Numbered from the stretch's first letter, positions 8,237-17,857 are shown. The stretch: DNA of 64,000 nucleotides from Gluconacetobacter asukensis (GCF_014174375.1 NZ_JABEQE010000002.1:248001-312000); one strand, 5' to 3'. Notes: generated from the letters alone by a model not told the origin. Numbers and translations are program-made.

Positions 8237-10441
8237 TCAGGCGCGCGTGCGCAGCCGGCGTTCCACCCCGGCGCTGCGTCCGGGCAGCAGGAACCGGTTG
8301 ACATGGTTCGCCAGCTTTTCCGTCTCGCCCGTCAGGCGGCGCGATGCGGCGCGGGAATGGTCGGCCACGGCGGCGTTCTGCTGGGTCGCCTGGTCCATGG
8401 TGCCGACCGCGATATTGATCTCCGACAGGGTGGCGGATTGCTCCTGTGCCGACACCAGGATCTGGTTCAGATTGTCGCTGATCCGGTCGATGAAGACCGA
8501 GATATCCTTCAACGCCGTCCCGGTATCGCCGACCCGCTGCGCGCCGGTCTTGATATCCGATCCGGTCTTCCTGACCAGCACATTGATGTCCCGCGCCGCC
8601 TCGGTGCATCGCAGGGCAAGGGCCCGGACTTCGCTGGCGACGACCGCGAAGCCACGACCGGCATCTCCGGCCCTGGCCGCCTCGACAGCCGCGTTGAGCG
8701 CCAGGATATTCGTCTGGAACGCGATGCCGTCGATCGCCTCGACAATCGAGACGATCTGTTTCGCATTGTCCTCGATCCGCTGCATCGCCTCCTGGGTCTG
8801 GCGCATGATGTCCGAGGACGCGGTGGCGGAACCGCGCGCCAGCAGGCCCACTTTCTGCGCATCGCCGATCTGCGTGGTCGAGCTGCTGACGCTCTGCGTA
8901 ATCTCGTTGACGGCGGCGGCGGTCTGCTCGAGCGAGGCGGCCTGCTGCTCGGCGCGCTGGGCCAGGTTTCCCGCGTCGGACGCAACCTCTGCCATGCCCT
9001 TGCGGATGACCTGGCCCGACATGGCAATATCGGACAGCGCATCGGCGAGCTGACGGACGGACTGATTGAAATTCCGCCGCAGCGGCTCGAATTCGGCTGA
9101 CAGGCAATCATCCAGTTCGAAGGACAGGTCGCCCTTTGCCAGCCTGTCCAGGCCCGCGCCCATCGTCCTGACGACCTTGTCGATGCTCCGCAGCTTCAGT
9201 TCCTCTTCCTGCCGGGTCTTCCGTTCCAGCTGCTCATGCCGGCGCCGGGCCTCCGCCGCTTCCGCTTCGGTCAGCCTGGCCTGCAGCAGCGAGGCGCGGA
9301 AGCCTTCCAGGCCATGGGCCACCATGCCGATTTCATCGTGACGGTCCGTCCCCGAAATCCTGCCATCATATCTGCCGCCGCTGAGGTCGGAGACCGAGGC
9401 CAGCAGGCCGCCGAACGGTTTCTTGATCAGCCGTCCGGAGATGAGATAGACGACCAGCACCGCCAGCACCATGAAGACCAGACCCGACGTCACGAGTGCG
9501 ACGACATTGTCACGCACCGGCGTCGTCAGGGCGGATACGGGCACATCGACGACCAGGGTCCAGACATTGTCGAAGCCCGGGATCACGAAGGGGATCAGGA
9601 TACGTTCCTGCGTGCCGCCCAGGAAACCACGCAGGATCCGGACCTTGCGGTCCTGGATCGCCCCGGACAGCGCGTCTTTCCCTTCTCCCTGATAAGGCTG
9701 CATCAGCAGCGTCTCGTCCGGGTTCGCGATCCAGAGCATGTCGTCGGAGAGCAGCGCGATGTTCCTGCTGCCGAATATATGCGCATTGCCCAGCAGGGTG
9801 ACGATCCAGTCGAGCGGCGTATCGATGCCGGTCACCCCGATCTTCTTGCCGTCGAAGACCACGGGATAGGCGAAGGAGACCATTTCCACATGGTTGCTCT
9901 CCGCCACATAGGGGGCGGTCAGGATGCCGCTCCCCCGCGCCATCGGCAATGTGTACCAGGGATGGTCGTACTGGTCCTTGATGGCATGGTATGCAATCGT
10001 CCTGTCGGCCCTCCGGGTAAAATAGGGAAAGAAGATCCCGTTCGCATTGCTGCCGATCGCCTGCGGGTCCCTGCGACCATCGAAGCCCGAGGGCGCTTCC
10101 TCCATCCACATGCCGAAACTGTCGGTGAAGCGCGTCTCGCTTTCATTGAGCAGGCTGAGGACCGCCGCCCGGCTGCCGGTCCCGGCCTTGTGAGAGGCCT
10201 CGATCGACGCGGCCGTACTGCGGACGATGGCATTCTGCTCGGACATGCGCAGCACGATCTGGTCCACCAGGATCCGGCTCTGCGCGACAGCCTCCGAAAA
10301 GACGCTTTTTTCGACCTGGGACTTCATCATTCCGGCCGAGATCGTCACGGCCATCGCCTGGATGACGATGAAGGCAAGGCCGCACATCAGGACAATGCGC
10401 GTGGACAGGCTGTTCCACAAACGATTCGAATGACCGGGCAT
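8237..10441 (-). CDS. Methyl-accepting chemotaxis protein with Cache sensor domain
   Basis: A membrane chemoreceptor that signals to CheA/CheW. I start it at the ATG at 10441 (AAAGGAC upstream), giving 734 residues; the open frame to 10669 upstream lacks family similarity. Order: cytoplasmic N-tip, TM1 (about 15-40), a large periplasmic region with double-Cache features (GFDGRRDP, the PWYTLPMARGSGILTAPYVAES stretch, VTGIDTPLDWI), TM2, HAMP, coiled-coil signalling hairpin with the conserved tip IDGIAFQTNILALNAAVEAA. No C-terminal CheR-binding pentapeptide is present. No other chemotaxis gene is nearby, so it is an orphan receptor; the ligand is unknown, small carboxylates or amino acids being usual for Cache domains. 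Confidence 0.95.
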   Translation of the reverse strand: MPGHSNRLWNSLSTRIVLMCGLAFIVIQAMAVTISAGMMKSQVEKSVFSEAVAQSRILVDQIVLRMSEQNAIVRSTAASIEASHKAGTGSRAAVLSLLNESETRFTDSFGMWMEEAPSGFDGRRDPQAIGSNANGIFFPYFTRRADRTIAYHAIKDQYDHPWYTLPMARGSGILTAPYVAESNHVEMVSFAYPVVFDGKKIGVTGIDTPLDWIVTLLGNAHIFGSRNIALLSDDMLWIANPDETLLMQPYQGEGKDALSGAIQDRKVRILRGFLGGTQERILIPFVIPGFDNVWTLVVDVPVSALTTPVRDNVVALVTSGLVFMVLAVLVVYLISGRLIKKPFGGLLASVSDLSGGRYDGRISGTDRHDEIGMVAHGLEGFRASLLQARLTEAEAAEARRRHEQLERKTRQEEELKLRSIDKVVRTMGAGLDRLAKGDLSFELDDCLSAEFEPLRRNFNQSVRQLADALSDIAMSGQVIRKGMAEVASDAGNLAQRAEQQAASLEQTAAAVNEITQSVSSSTTQIGDAQKVGLLARGSATASSDIMRQTQEAMQRIEDNAKQIVSIVEAIDGIAFQTNILALNAAVEAARAGDAGRGFAVVASEVRALALRCTEAARDINVLVRKTGSDIKTGAQRVGDTGTALKDISVFIDRISDNLNQILVSAQEQSATLSEINIAVGTMDQATQQNAAVADHSRAASRRLTGETEKLANHVNRFLLPGRSAGVERRLRTRA

Positions 10442-10753
10442 CAGGCGTTCTGTCCTTTGTACGCTCGCAACCTCTCGACGGAAAATATTATCTTTATTCG
10501 CCCATATCGTTTCAAATAAAAAACGATCTGTCGCGCGAAAGGCCCTGACATCAGGAAATCCGGACGCTATTTCCCTCCCGCGAGCCCCAGAAACTGGCGG
10601 TGTCAGGCAACTCCCTGACGCATTCATTCTATCCCGATCAATAAACGAACGGCCCGTCCGTCCCCGCAATTCATGGAATGAACTGTCAGGGACAAACGGG
10701 CCGCTGAAAAAAGCTAAAAAAACCAGAGTGAGGGACGGGCAGGGCCCGGAATA
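10442..10753. other. Intergenic region upstream of the chemoreceptor and downstream of etfA
   Basis: 312 bp without a convincing gene. It holds the presumed chemoreceptor promoter (AT-rich stretch around 10480-10530) and a long imperfect hairpin at 10650-10703. The frame that extends the chemoreceptor upstream through this region has no export signal or family similarity and was not used. Confidence 0.6.
10650..10703. terminator. Long hairpin downstream of etfA (probable terminator)
   Basis: Nested inverted repeats: CGGCCCGT (10650-10657) with ACGGGCCG (10696-10703), GTCCC (10660-10664) with GGGAC (10689-10693), and TTCAT (10670-10674) with ATGAA (10678-10682). On the minus strand it is followed by a moderately T-rich stretch, consistent with ending the etf transcript. 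Confidence 0.5.
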
Positions 10754-11686
10754 TCAGCCCGCCTTGTCCAGCGCGGCTTCGACCTGCGGCAGGATGTCGA
10801 ACAGATCGCCGACCAGCCCGTAATCGGCCACCTGGAAGATCGGGGCCTCGGGGTCCTTGTTGATCGCGACGATGATTTTGCTGTCCTTCATGCCGGCCAG
10901 ATGCTGGATCGCGCCGGAAATGCCGACGGCGATATACAGTTCCGGCGCCACGATCTTGCCGGTCTGCCCGACCTGGTAATCGTTGGGCACGAAGCCGGCA
11001 TCGACAGCGGCGCGCGAAGCACCGATGGCCGCCCCCAGCCTGTCGGCCAGGGGGTTCAGCAGCTTGAAGTTTTCCTCGTTCTGCATGCCGCGACCACCCG
11101 AGACGATCACCCGCGCCGATTCCAGCTCGGGACGCTCGGACTGCGACAGCGCGATCGAGACGAATTCCGACAGCGCCGGCCCTTCCGGCACCGTCACCTG
11201 CTCGATCGGGGCCGCGCCACCCTCGGCCGGGGCCGGATCGAAGGACGAGGCACGCACCGTCAGCACCTTCTTCGCATCCGACGACTTCACCGTCGCCAGC
11301 GCGCTGCCGGCATAGATCGGGCGCACGAACGTGTCGGCATCGACGATCGACACCACGTCGGGGATCGGCTGCACATCCAGCAGGGCGGCGGCACGCGGCA
11401 GCACGTTCTTGCCGCTGGCGCCGGAGGCCGCGACGATGTGGCTGTAGGCGGGGGCGAGGTCGGCGATCACCGCCGCCAGCGGCTCGGCCAGTTCATGGGC
11501 GGCCGCGGCACCGGCCGCGCGCAACACCTTGGCCACGCCGTCAATCCGCGCCGCCGCCTCGGCCACCGAAGCGTCGCCCGTCACCAGCGCATGCACCTCG
11601 CCCAGCGCGCGTGCGGCGGTCACGGCCGAACGCGACGCCTGGCGGATGATTCCGGACTCATGATCCAGGAAAACGAGTACGGCCAT
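10754..11686 (-). CDS. etfA: Electron transfer flavoprotein, alpha subunit
   Basis: Alpha subunit of ETF, which carries electrons from acyl-CoA and related dehydrogenases to the membrane via ETF-ubiquinone oxidoreductase. It is 310 residues, the normal length. The C-terminal FAD domain is recognisable from [41 protein letters not shown] and [17 protein letters not shown], the ETF-alpha signature. It starts 2 bp after the etfB stop and is surely cotranscribed. The oxidoreductase partner is just beyond etfB, so this is a complete ETF electron-transfer branch. Confidence 0.98.
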   Translation of the reverse strand: MAVLVFLDHESGIIRQASRSAVTAARALGEVHALVTGDASVAEAAARIDGVAKVLRAAGAAAAHELAEPLAAVIADLAPAYSHIVAASGASGKNVLPRAAALLDVQPIPDVVSIVDADTFVRPIYAGSALATVKSSDAKKVLTVRASSFDPAPAEGGAAPIEQVTVPEGPALSEFVSIALSQSERPELESARVIVSGGRGMQNEENFKLLNPLADRLGAAIGASRAAVDAGFVPNDYQVGQTGKIVAPELYIAVGISGAIQHLAGMKDSKIIVAINKDPEAPIFQVADYGLVGDLFDILPQVEAALDKAG

Positions 11687-11688
11687 GA

Positions 11689-12438
11689 TCAGATCACCTT
11701 CGCTTCGTTGCGCAGACGCGCCACCAGATCGGCGGCGGATTCGACCTTGATGCCCTGCTGGCGCGCCGGCGGCTCGGCCACCGAGACAATGGTCAGGCGC
11801 GGCGTCACATCCACGCCCAGATCGGCGGGGGCGATCGTCTCCAGCGGCTTCTTGCGCGCCTTCATGATATTGGGCAGCGAGGCATAGCGCGGCTCGTTCA
11901 GGCGCAGGTCGGCCGTCACGATGGCCGGCAGCGCCAGGGTCAGCGTCTCCAGCCCGCCATCGATCTCGCGCGTCACGGTCGCCTTGCCGTCCGCGATCTC
12001 GATCTTGCTGGCGAACGTCCCCTGGGCCCAGCCCAGCAGACCGGCCAGCATCTGGCCGGTGGCGTTCATGTCGTCGTCGATCGCCTGCTTGCCCAGCAGC
12101 ACCAGGTCCGGGCTTTCCTTGGCCACCAGCGCCTTGAGGATCTTGGCGACGCCCAGCGGTTCCACCGCCACATCGGTCAGGACCAGGATCGCGCGATCCG
12201 CCCCCATCGCCATCGCGGTGCGCAGTGTGTCCTGCGCCTGCTGCACGCCGACCGACACCGCCACCACTTCGGTCGCGATGCCCTTTTCCTTCAGACGCAC
12301 GGCTTCCTCGACCGCGATTTCGTCGAACGGATTCATCGACATCTTCACACCGGCGGTCTCGACACCCGTGCCGTCCGCCTTCACGCGCGGCTTGATGTTG
12401 AAATCGATCACGCGCTTTACGGGAACAAGAACCTTCAT
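11689..12438 (-). CDS. etfB: Electron transfer flavoprotein, beta subunit
   Basis: Beta (AMP-binding) subunit of the ETF heterodimer. The ATG at 12438 gives the canonical start [19 protein letters not shown] and 249 residues; an upstream in-frame extension to 12477 is not supported. The family signature appears as [20 protein letters not shown] and [20 protein letters not shown], and the C-terminal recognition loop for dehydrogenases ([17 protein letters not shown]) is intact. It lies between the ETF-QO gene upstream and etfA downstream on the same strand. Confidence 0.98.
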   Translation of the reverse strand: MKVLVPVKRVIDFNIKPRVKADGTGVETAGVKMSMNPFDEIAVEEAVRLKEKGIATEVVAVSVGVQQAQDTLRTAMAMGADRAILVLTDVAVEPLGVAKILKALVAKESPDLVLLGKQAIDDDMNATGQMLAGLLGWAQGTFASKIEIADGKATVTREIDGGLETLTLALPAIVTADLRLNEPRYASLPNIMKARKKPLETIAPADLGVDVTPRLTIVSVAEPPARQQGIKVESAADLVARLRNEAKVI

Positions 12439-12521
12439 GGACCTCTTCGCCTGTCTGTCAGCGGGAATGTGGAGCACTCACCCCAAGGAGGGCGCCCCCA
12501 ATAGCCCATTTCGCCGGAAAA

Positions 12522-14171
12522 TCACATCCCACCGGGATAGTTCGGGCCGCCGGCGCCCTCGGGCGTCGCCCAGTCGATGTTCTGCACCGGGTCCTTGATG
12601 TCGCACGTTTTGCAATGCACGCAGTTCTGGGCGTTGATCTGCAGGCGCGGCGCGGTCTCGGCATCCGCCACTTCATAGACCCCGGCCGGGCAGTAGCGGC
12701 TCTCGGGGGCGCGGAACACATCCCAGTTCACCGTCTTCCACAGCGCGTCGCTGCGCAGCTTCAGGTGAACGGGCTGGTCTTCCTCGTGATTGGTCGCGGA
12801 CAGGAAGACCGAGGACAGCTTGTCGAACGTGATCTTGCCGTCCGGCTTGGGATAGGCGATCGGCGGCGACACGCTGGCCGATTCCAGGACCTCGTTATCC
12901 GTATGGCGGTGATGCAGGGTCCACGGTGCCCGACCCCGCAGCAGCATGGCGTCGATGCCCGAATAGAGGGCGCCACCCTTCATGCCGAAGCGCGAGAAAG
13001 CGGGGCGGACATTGCGGACCGCGCGCAGTTCCTCCCACAGCCAGGATTTGCGCACCCGTGCGGTATAGGATGTCGGCTCGACCCGGCCGCCCTCCATCGC
13101 CTCGGCCACCGCCTCGGCCACCGCCTCGGCCGCCAGCATGCCGGACTTCATCGCGGTATGGGTGCCCTTGATCTTGGGCACGTTGAGGAAGCCGGCCGTA
13201 TCGCCGATCAGCGCACCGCCGGGGAAGGTCAGGCGCGGGATCGACTGGATGCCGCCTTCCGACAGCGCCCGCGCGCCATAGGCGATGCGGCGCCCCCCCT
13301 CGAACGTGCCGCGGAAGGACGGGTGCAGCTTCAGGCGCTGCATCTCGTCGAACGGCGACAGCCAGGTGTTGGGATAGTCCAGCCCGACCACGAAGCCGTA
13401 CGAGACCAGGTTCTCGCCGAAATGATACATCCAGGCGCCGCCATAGGTCCGGTTGTCCAGCGGCCAGCCGAAACTGTGCTGCACCAGGCCGGGACGGTGC
13501 TGTTCGGCCGGGACCTCCCACAATTCCTTGATGCCCAGCCCGTAAGTCTGCGGGTCCACGCCCTTGCGCAGATTGTACATCGCCATCAGCCGCTTGGTCA
13601 GCGAGCCCCGGCACCCTTCGGCGAACAGGGTATATTTCGCGCGCAGCTCCATGCCCGGCGCGTAGTTCGGGCCGGGCTCGCCATCGCGGCCGATGCCCAT
13701 GTCACCCGTCACCACGCCCACGACGCGCCCGTCCTCGACCAGCACATCCGCGCCGGCGAAGCCGGGGTAGATCTCCACCCCCATCTCCTCGGCCCGCGCG
13801 GCCAGCCAGCGGCAGACATCGCCCAGGCTGACGATGTAATTGCCGTGGTTGCGCATGTGCGGCATCACCCGGTCCAGCATCGGCACGGCATAACCCCGGC
13901 TTTCGGTCAGGAAGAGCATCGCCTCTTCCGTCACCGGCGTATTCAGCGGGGCGCCCGTTTCGCGCCAGTCGGGCAGCAATTCGTCCAGCGCGCGCGGTTC
14001 GATCACCGCGCCGGAGAGGATATGGGCCCCGATCTCGCTGCCCTTCTCGATCAGGCACACCGTGGCCTGCGGCAGGATCTGCCGCAGGCGGATCGCCGCC
14101 GCCAGACCGGACGGGCCGCCACCGACAATGACAATATCGAATTCCATCGTCTCGCGCGCGTGTTCGGTCAT
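12522..14171 (-). CDS. Electron transfer flavoprotein-ubiquinone oxidoreductase
   Basis: A monotopic membrane flavo-iron-sulfur enzyme that oxidises ETF and reduces ubiquinone. The ATG at 14171 (AAAGG just upstream) gives 549 residues, the family's normal size. The N-terminus has the FAD dinucleotide fold (FDIVIVGGGPSGLAAAIRL). The C-terminal ferredoxin-like domain carries the [4Fe-4S] ligands in CPAGVYE and NCVHCKTCDIKDP. It sits 83 bp upstream of etfB on the same strand, giving the order ETF-QO, etfB, etfA. The gene is complete. Confidence 0.97.
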   Translation of the reverse strand: MTEHARETMEFDIVIVGGGPSGLAAAIRLRQILPQATVCLIEKGSEIGAHILSGAVIEPRALDELLPDWRETGAPLNTPVTEEAMLFLTESRGYAVPMLDRVMPHMRNHGNYIVSLGDVCRWLAARAEEMGVEIYPGFAGADVLVEDGRVVGVVTGDMGIGRDGEPGPNYAPGMELRAKYTLFAEGCRGSLTKRLMAMYNLRKGVDPQTYGLGIKELWEVPAEQHRPGLVQHSFGWPLDNRTYGGAWMYHFGENLVSYGFVVGLDYPNTWLSPFDEMQRLKLHPSFRGTFEGGRRIAYGARALSEGGIQSIPRLTFPGGALIGDTAGFLNVPKIKGTHTAMKSGMLAAEAVAEAVAEAMEGGRVEPTSYTARVRKSWLWEELRAVRNVRPAFSRFGMKGGALYSGIDAMLLRGRAPWTLHHRHTDNEVLESASVSPPIAYPKPDGKITFDKLSSVFLSATNHEEDQPVHLKLRSDALWKTVNWDVFRAPESRYCPAGVYEVADAETAPRLQINAQNCVHCKTCDIKDPVQNIDWATPEGAGGPNYPGGM

Positions 14172-14283
14172 TGCCTTTCTCGCCTCGTCCTGCAGTTGCT
14201 GCGCCATGAACGCCACGGCCTGGGTGGAAGATTTATGCCTTCCTAGAACCGAACGGGGCCGGAACGCAAAACCGGCGGACCGG

Positions 14284-14928
14284 TCAGCCCCCGGGGCCGA
14301 ACGCCAGTTCCCCGGTCGCACGCCATTCGGACGAGACGAAATTGACGATCAGCGACCGGCGCAGGCCCAGGATCGGCCGGCGCACGAACCCATGCCAGCT
14401 TTCCTCGCCGGGCACGAACATCAGGCCGGAATTGAACACGCCGCTGGCCCGCGCGACCGGCCTGCCATCCGCCGTCATCAGGTCCGTGCCCCAGTCCGCC
14501 GCCCCAGGGCCGGTGGAAAGTGAAACCAGCAGGGTCAGCTTCTTGGCCCCGATATCGGTATGCGGTTCCAGCCAGAATCCGTCCGTGTCCAGGCACAGTT
14601 CCAGCCGCAGCGCGGTGCCGGCCAGCCGGGCGCCGCAGCACGCGGCAATGGCGTCCCGGGCCTCCGCCGCGTCGAACATGCGGGCCAGCAGGTCCAGGCC
14701 CGGATCGCGGCGCGTCCGGGGCGTGACGAAGACGCGCCGGCCATTGCGGGCATCGCGCCGGCCGCCGGTATCGCCGCCATGGGCGTCCGCCCCCGGGTCC
14801 CAGGCCAGCAGCGCGGCACGGGCCGATGGCGGCAGAACGTCGTCCAGCAGCCAGTGCGCGAACGGCCACGCCCGGGCCTGCGCCCCCCGTACCGACACGG
14901 ACGCCTGATTGGGCACGGCACCGCTCAT
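14284..14928 (-). CDS. 2-oxoglutarate/Fe(II)-dependent oxygenase-like protein
   Basis: 214 residues of the prolyl-4-hydroxylase/SM-20-like 2OG-Fe(II) oxygenase fold. The Fe ligand motif HxD is seen in EPHTDIGAKKLT, the distal His in EESWHGF, and the 2-oxoglutarate-binding Arg in RRSLIVNF, so the active site looks intact. The ATG at 14928 follows a GGTGG-type site 16 bp after the hemN stop; an upstream extension to 14994 overlaps hemN and was rejected. It is the last gene of the ompW-hemN operon, so it is probably oxygen-regulated. The substrate is unknown. Confidence 0.8.
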   Translation of the reverse strand: MSGAVPNQASVSVRGAQARAWPFAHWLLDDVLPPSARAALLAWDPGADAHGGDTGGRRDARNGRRVFVTPRTRRDPGLDLLARMFDAAEARDAIAACCGARLAGTALRLELCLDTDGFWLEPHTDIGAKKLTLLVSLSTGPGAADWGTDLMTADGRPVARASGVFNSGLMFVPGEESWHGFVRRPILGLRRSLIVNFVSSEWRATGELAFGPGG

Positions 14929-14944
14929 GTCCACCCCGGCAGGC

Positions 14945-16318
14945 CTACAGCGCGCCGGCATGGCGCTTGACGCCGGCGGGCGCATGATGCCCATCGAACA
15001 TCGCCGCGATATTGCGCAGGAAGGGGCGCCCCTCCTCGGTCACGCGGATCAGGGAACCGTCCAGCACCACCAGCCCGTCCGCCTCGGCCTGGCGCAGGGC
15101 CGGCCATGCGCTGTCGTACCAGGAGGCCGGGACACCGTGGCACAGGCCCATGGCCACCGGGTCCACCCGCAGGTCGCACATCAGCCGTTCGATCACCGCG
15201 CCCCGCAGCCGGTCGTCATCGCTCCGGCACACGCCGCGCACCGCCGGCAGGCTGTCGGGCGCGGCTTCCATCGCCCGTGCGTAAAATGCCTGCGCCGGCA
15301 CGTTCTGCGTCATGCCCTGGGGAAAGCTGGAAATCGCCGAGGCGCCGATACCGACCAGCACCGGCGCGGGATCGACCGTATAGCCCTGGAAATTGCGGCG
15401 CAGCGTCCCGCTTTCGGCGGCATGGCACAGCGCATCACCCGGCAAGGCGTAATGGTCCAGCCCGATGGCGCGATATCCGGCACGCCGCAGGGCCGCATCG
15501 ATGCGCGCCCGCTGGGCCAGCCGCTCGGCCGGCGGCGGCAGCGCGCCTTCGGGCAGCAGGACCTGGCGCTTCTGCTTCCACGGCACATGGGCATAGCCGA
15601 ACACCGCCAGCCGGTCCGGCCGCAACATGTCCGCGACCGTCCGCGCGGTGTCGCCCGCCCCTTCGACCGTCTGGTAGGGCAGGCCGTAGATCAGGTCGAC
15701 ATTGATCGAGCCGATCCCGGCCGCACGCATCCGGCGCACGCAATCCTCGGTCTGTTCCAGGCTCTGTATCCGGCCGCTGGCCGCCTGCACGGCCGGATCG
15801 AGATCCTGGACCCCGAGACTGGCCCGGTTGAATCCCAGCGCACCCAGCAGCGGCGGATAGTCGGCCGGCAGGAAACGGGGATCGAGTTCGATCGCGATTT
15901 CGGCGTCCGCCTCCACGGCGAACAGGCGACGGATCGTCTCCATCACCGCGCGCATGCTCGCGGGCGGCAGGGTCGTCGGCGTACCGCCGCCCCACTGCAC
16001 ATGCCGGACCGGACGACCGGGGCCGAGCCGCGCCGCCACCCGTTGCAATTCGTCGATCAGCAGTCGGGCATAGCCGGCCCGAAGGTCGGCATCGCGTACC
16101 ACCGAGGTGTTGCACCCGCAGAACAGGCACAGCACGTCGCAGAACGGGACATGCAGGTAAAGCGAGACCGGCGTGCCCGCCGGAACCGCCCGAAGCCATG
16201 CATCGGCTTCGGCGGCGCCGACCGTGGCGTCAAACTGCGCGGCGGTCGGGTAGCTGGTATAGCGCGGCAGATTGCCCCCATACCGAACCAGAACGTCGGG
16301 AGGAGGCAATCCGTCCAT
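14945..16318 (-). CDS. hemN: Oxygen-independent coproporphyrinogen III dehydrogenase
   Basis: A radical-SAM enzyme that converts coproporphyrinogen III to protoporphyrinogen IX without oxygen, a late step in heme synthesis. It is 457 residues, full length. The N-terminus has the HemN signature RYTSYPTA and the [4Fe-4S]/SAM cluster motif CxxxCxxC (Cys60, Cys64, Cys67, followed by Cys69) in HVPFCDVLCLFCGC. GGGTPT and the conserved NVDLIYGLPYQT segment follow. It starts 5 bp after the ompW stop, and the FNR box at 17188-17201 ahead of ompW would switch both genes on at low oxygen. Confidence 0.97.
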   Translation of the reverse strand: MDGLPPPDVLVRYGGNLPRYTSYPTAAQFDATVGAAEADAWLRAVPAGTPVSLYLHVPFCDVLCLFCGCNTSVVRDADLRAGYARLLIDELQRVAARLGPGRPVRHVQWGGGTPTTLPPASMRAVMETIRRLFAVEADAEIAIELDPRFLPADYPPLLGALGFNRASLGVQDLDPAVQAASGRIQSLEQTEDCVRRMRAAGIGSINVDLIYGLPYQTVEGAGDTARTVADMLRPDRLAVFGYAHVPWKQKRQVLLPEGALPPPAERLAQRARIDAALRRAGYRAIGLDHYALPGDALCHAAESGTLRRNFQGYTVDPAPVLVGIGASAISSFPQGMTQNVPAQAFYARAMEAAPDSLPAVRGVCRSDDDRLRGAVIERLMCDLRVDPVAMGLCHGVPASWYDSAWPALRQAEADGLVVLDGSLIRVTEEGRPFLRNIAAMFDGHHAPAGVKRHAGAL

Positions 16319-16323
16319 CAGGG

Positions 16324-17112
16324 TCAGAACCGGTATTCGATACCGGCGCCAACCACGGTCGGGTCGAGCGAGTCATGCGCCTTGATGAAGGGGCTGCTGG
16401 TGCCGCGGTCATTGGCCCAGGCATGCATCCGCATGAACATCTGCTTGACGTCGAAATTGAAGAACCAGTTGCCCACCAGCTGATAATCGAAGCCCGCATT
16501 GACCGACGGGCCACCGGTAAAGCCGACATTCAGCTTCTGCACCAGGCCGCCGGCCGGCGAGACATTGTGGAACCAGGCCATCGTGCCGCCGACACCCACA
16601 TAGGGGTTGAAGCGCTTGTGCGGCCGGAAATGCCACGCCAAGGTCACGGTGGGCGGCAGCACCCAGGCGCTGCCGACATCGACATGGGCCGCCCCGCCGA
16701 CGCCCTCGGCCGCAACCTCATGCCGCGAACTGGCGGCGATCAGGTCCACCGACAGATTGTCGGTGAAGAAATATTCGAACGTCAGTTCCGGCGTGACCTG
16801 GCGCGTGGTCTTGATCCGGCCCGGCACCGCCGCGTTGTTGATCCACAGCTTGCTGTCGCGGTCTTCGGGCAGCACGCCCAGCGCGGACAGGCGGATCAGG
16901 AAATCGCCTTTACCCAGGCCGATCTTCGTGCTGGCGCAGGTCTCGAACAGGCCGCAATGGCTGCCGCGCGAGGGCGGCGGCGGGACGGCATCGGAGGTGA
17001 CAGGCGCATTGACATAGGCCGACGGCGTCGCCGTCTGGGCACGTCCCGCGCCCGGCACCAGCGCCAACAGGCCGGCCAGGGCCGGGACGACGAGGCTACG
17101 GGTCAATTTCAT
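16324..17112 (-). CDS. ompW: OmpW family outer-membrane beta-barrel protein
   Basis: An outer-membrane eight-stranded barrel forming a hydrophobic channel. The 262 residues begin with a signal peptide cut after a GAGRA-Q type site (about residue 25), then a Pro-rich stretch unusual for the family, then OmpW features: LPPTVTLAWHF, NPYVGVGGTMAWF, and a C-terminal aromatic residue (EYRF). OmpW genes of proteobacteria are commonly FNR-activated; here an FNR box lies 76 bp upstream. It is the first gene of a tight operon with hemN. The ligand is unknown. Confidence 0.93.
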   Translation of the reverse strand: MKLTRSLVVPALAGLLALVPGAGRAQTATPSAYVNAPVTSDAVPPPPSRGSHCGLFETCASTKIGLGKGDFLIRLSALGVLPEDRDSKLWINNAAVPGRIKTTRQVTPELTFEYFFTDNLSVDLIAASSRHEVAAEGVGGAAHVDVGSAWVLPPTVTLAWHFRPHKRFNPYVGVGGTMAWFHNVSPAGGLVQKLNVGFTGGPSVNAGFDYQLVGNWFFNFDVKQMFMRMHAWANDRGTSSPFIKAHDSLDPTVVGAGIEYRF

Positions 17113-17187
17113 CGTGTACGCCTTTCAACTTTCAGCGATGAATCACATCGTGTGGCGTGCATTGATCACGCACCGCCTGTCATCGCC

Positions 17188-17201
17188 TTGACATAAATCA
17201 A
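17188..17201. promoter_or_regulatory. FNR box upstream of ompW-hemN
   Basis: TTGAC-ATAA-ATCAA, one mismatch from the FNR/Anr consensus TTGAT-N4-ATCAA. It lies 76 bp upstream of the ompW start and overlaps the 3' end of the preceding gene by a few bases. Activation of ompW-hemN under oxygen limitation by the adjacent fnr product is a strong inference. Confidence 0.75.
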
Positions 17202-17674
17202 GCCATATTCTGCGATATCTCGATCAGCGTCCGAAACGACATCGGGTGGGTCATATCCCGCCCCCGCGTCGCCAGACGTGCCAGAAGGGCAGGCTGGTCC
17301 CCCGGCAGAATGACGCGCGCGCCGCCGCACCCGGCCTTGCACGCCATATTTTCCAATGCGGGCAGAAAGGCCTCCAGCACCGACCCGACCTCGCCGAAGG
17401 TCAGCGCGACGAAATGCTCCGCCGTCAGGACCCGCCCGTGGCGCATATCAGGATCGCAGCGAAAGGATATCAGTCCGCACGGCCGGCAGGCGGGGCCGTG
17501 GCGCGCCACGAGGATGCCCTGCCGGCCGTGCGGGCCCGTGCGCATGGCACGCCGCGCCAGGCGCATCCACGTTCCGCGTGCCATCGCGGGATAGGCCGTG
17601 CGCACCAGCGGATAGGCCAGCGCGACGTCCTCGGGCCGCAGAAGACCGACGACAAAGCCGGTGTCAGGGTTCAT
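17198..17674 (-). CDS. GNAT-like hypothetical protein (158 aa)
   Basis: 158 residues without a firm family. The N-terminus (VVGLLRPEDVALAYPLVRTAYP) reads like the first strand and helix of a GNAT acetyltransferase, but a clear acetyl-CoA loop (RxxGxG/A) is not obvious. Cysteines cluster in ACRPCG and ACKAGCGG. A perfect FNR box lies 62 bp upstream (17736-17749), so it is probably induced at low oxygen. Its 3' end touches the FNR box of ompW. It may be translated with ompW or alone. Confidence 0.6.
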   Translation of the reverse strand: MNPDTGFVVGLLRPEDVALAYPLVRTAYPAMARGTWMRLARRAMRTGPHGRQGILVARHGPACRPCGLISFRCDPDMRHGRVLTAEHFVALTFGEVGSVLEAFLPALENMACKAGCGGARVILPGDQPALLARLATRGRDMTHPMSFRTLIEISQNMA

Positions 17675-17735
17675 GATCGGGAGCGGCTGGGGCCATCCAT
17701 GCCTGCACGCTTGGGTCCGATGCAGTAAAAGACAT

Positions 17736-17749
17736 TGATTCAGATCAAT
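17736..17749. promoter_or_regulatory. Perfect FNR box between fnr and the GNAT-like gene
   Basis: TTGAT-TCAG-ATCAA matches the FNR/FixK consensus at every defined position. It is 62 bp upstream of the minus-strand GNAT-like gene (start 17674) and 109 bp upstream of fnr (start 17858). It could activate the former and autoregulate the latter. Confidence 0.8.
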
Positions 17750-17857
17750 TCAGCCCGCATTCTGTCCTATGTTCGGCCCGAGCGGACGGATGGCCGCCTG
17801 CGCCGAAACGACCGGCCCGCTCTCCGGCGGGCCTGAACCGGGAGGAACCCGGACGAT

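Noticed and set aside
10442-10669. N-terminal extension of the chemoreceptor frame
   Set aside because: The added residues have no family similarity and would bury the first membrane segment; the ATG at 10441 has a good ribosome-binding site.
12615-14246. A 543-codon + strand frame opposite the ETF-QO gene
   Set aside because: Same antisense shadow composition (HRLGHRLGHRLGRQ-type runs); the minus-strand protein has clear FAD and [4Fe-4S] motifs.
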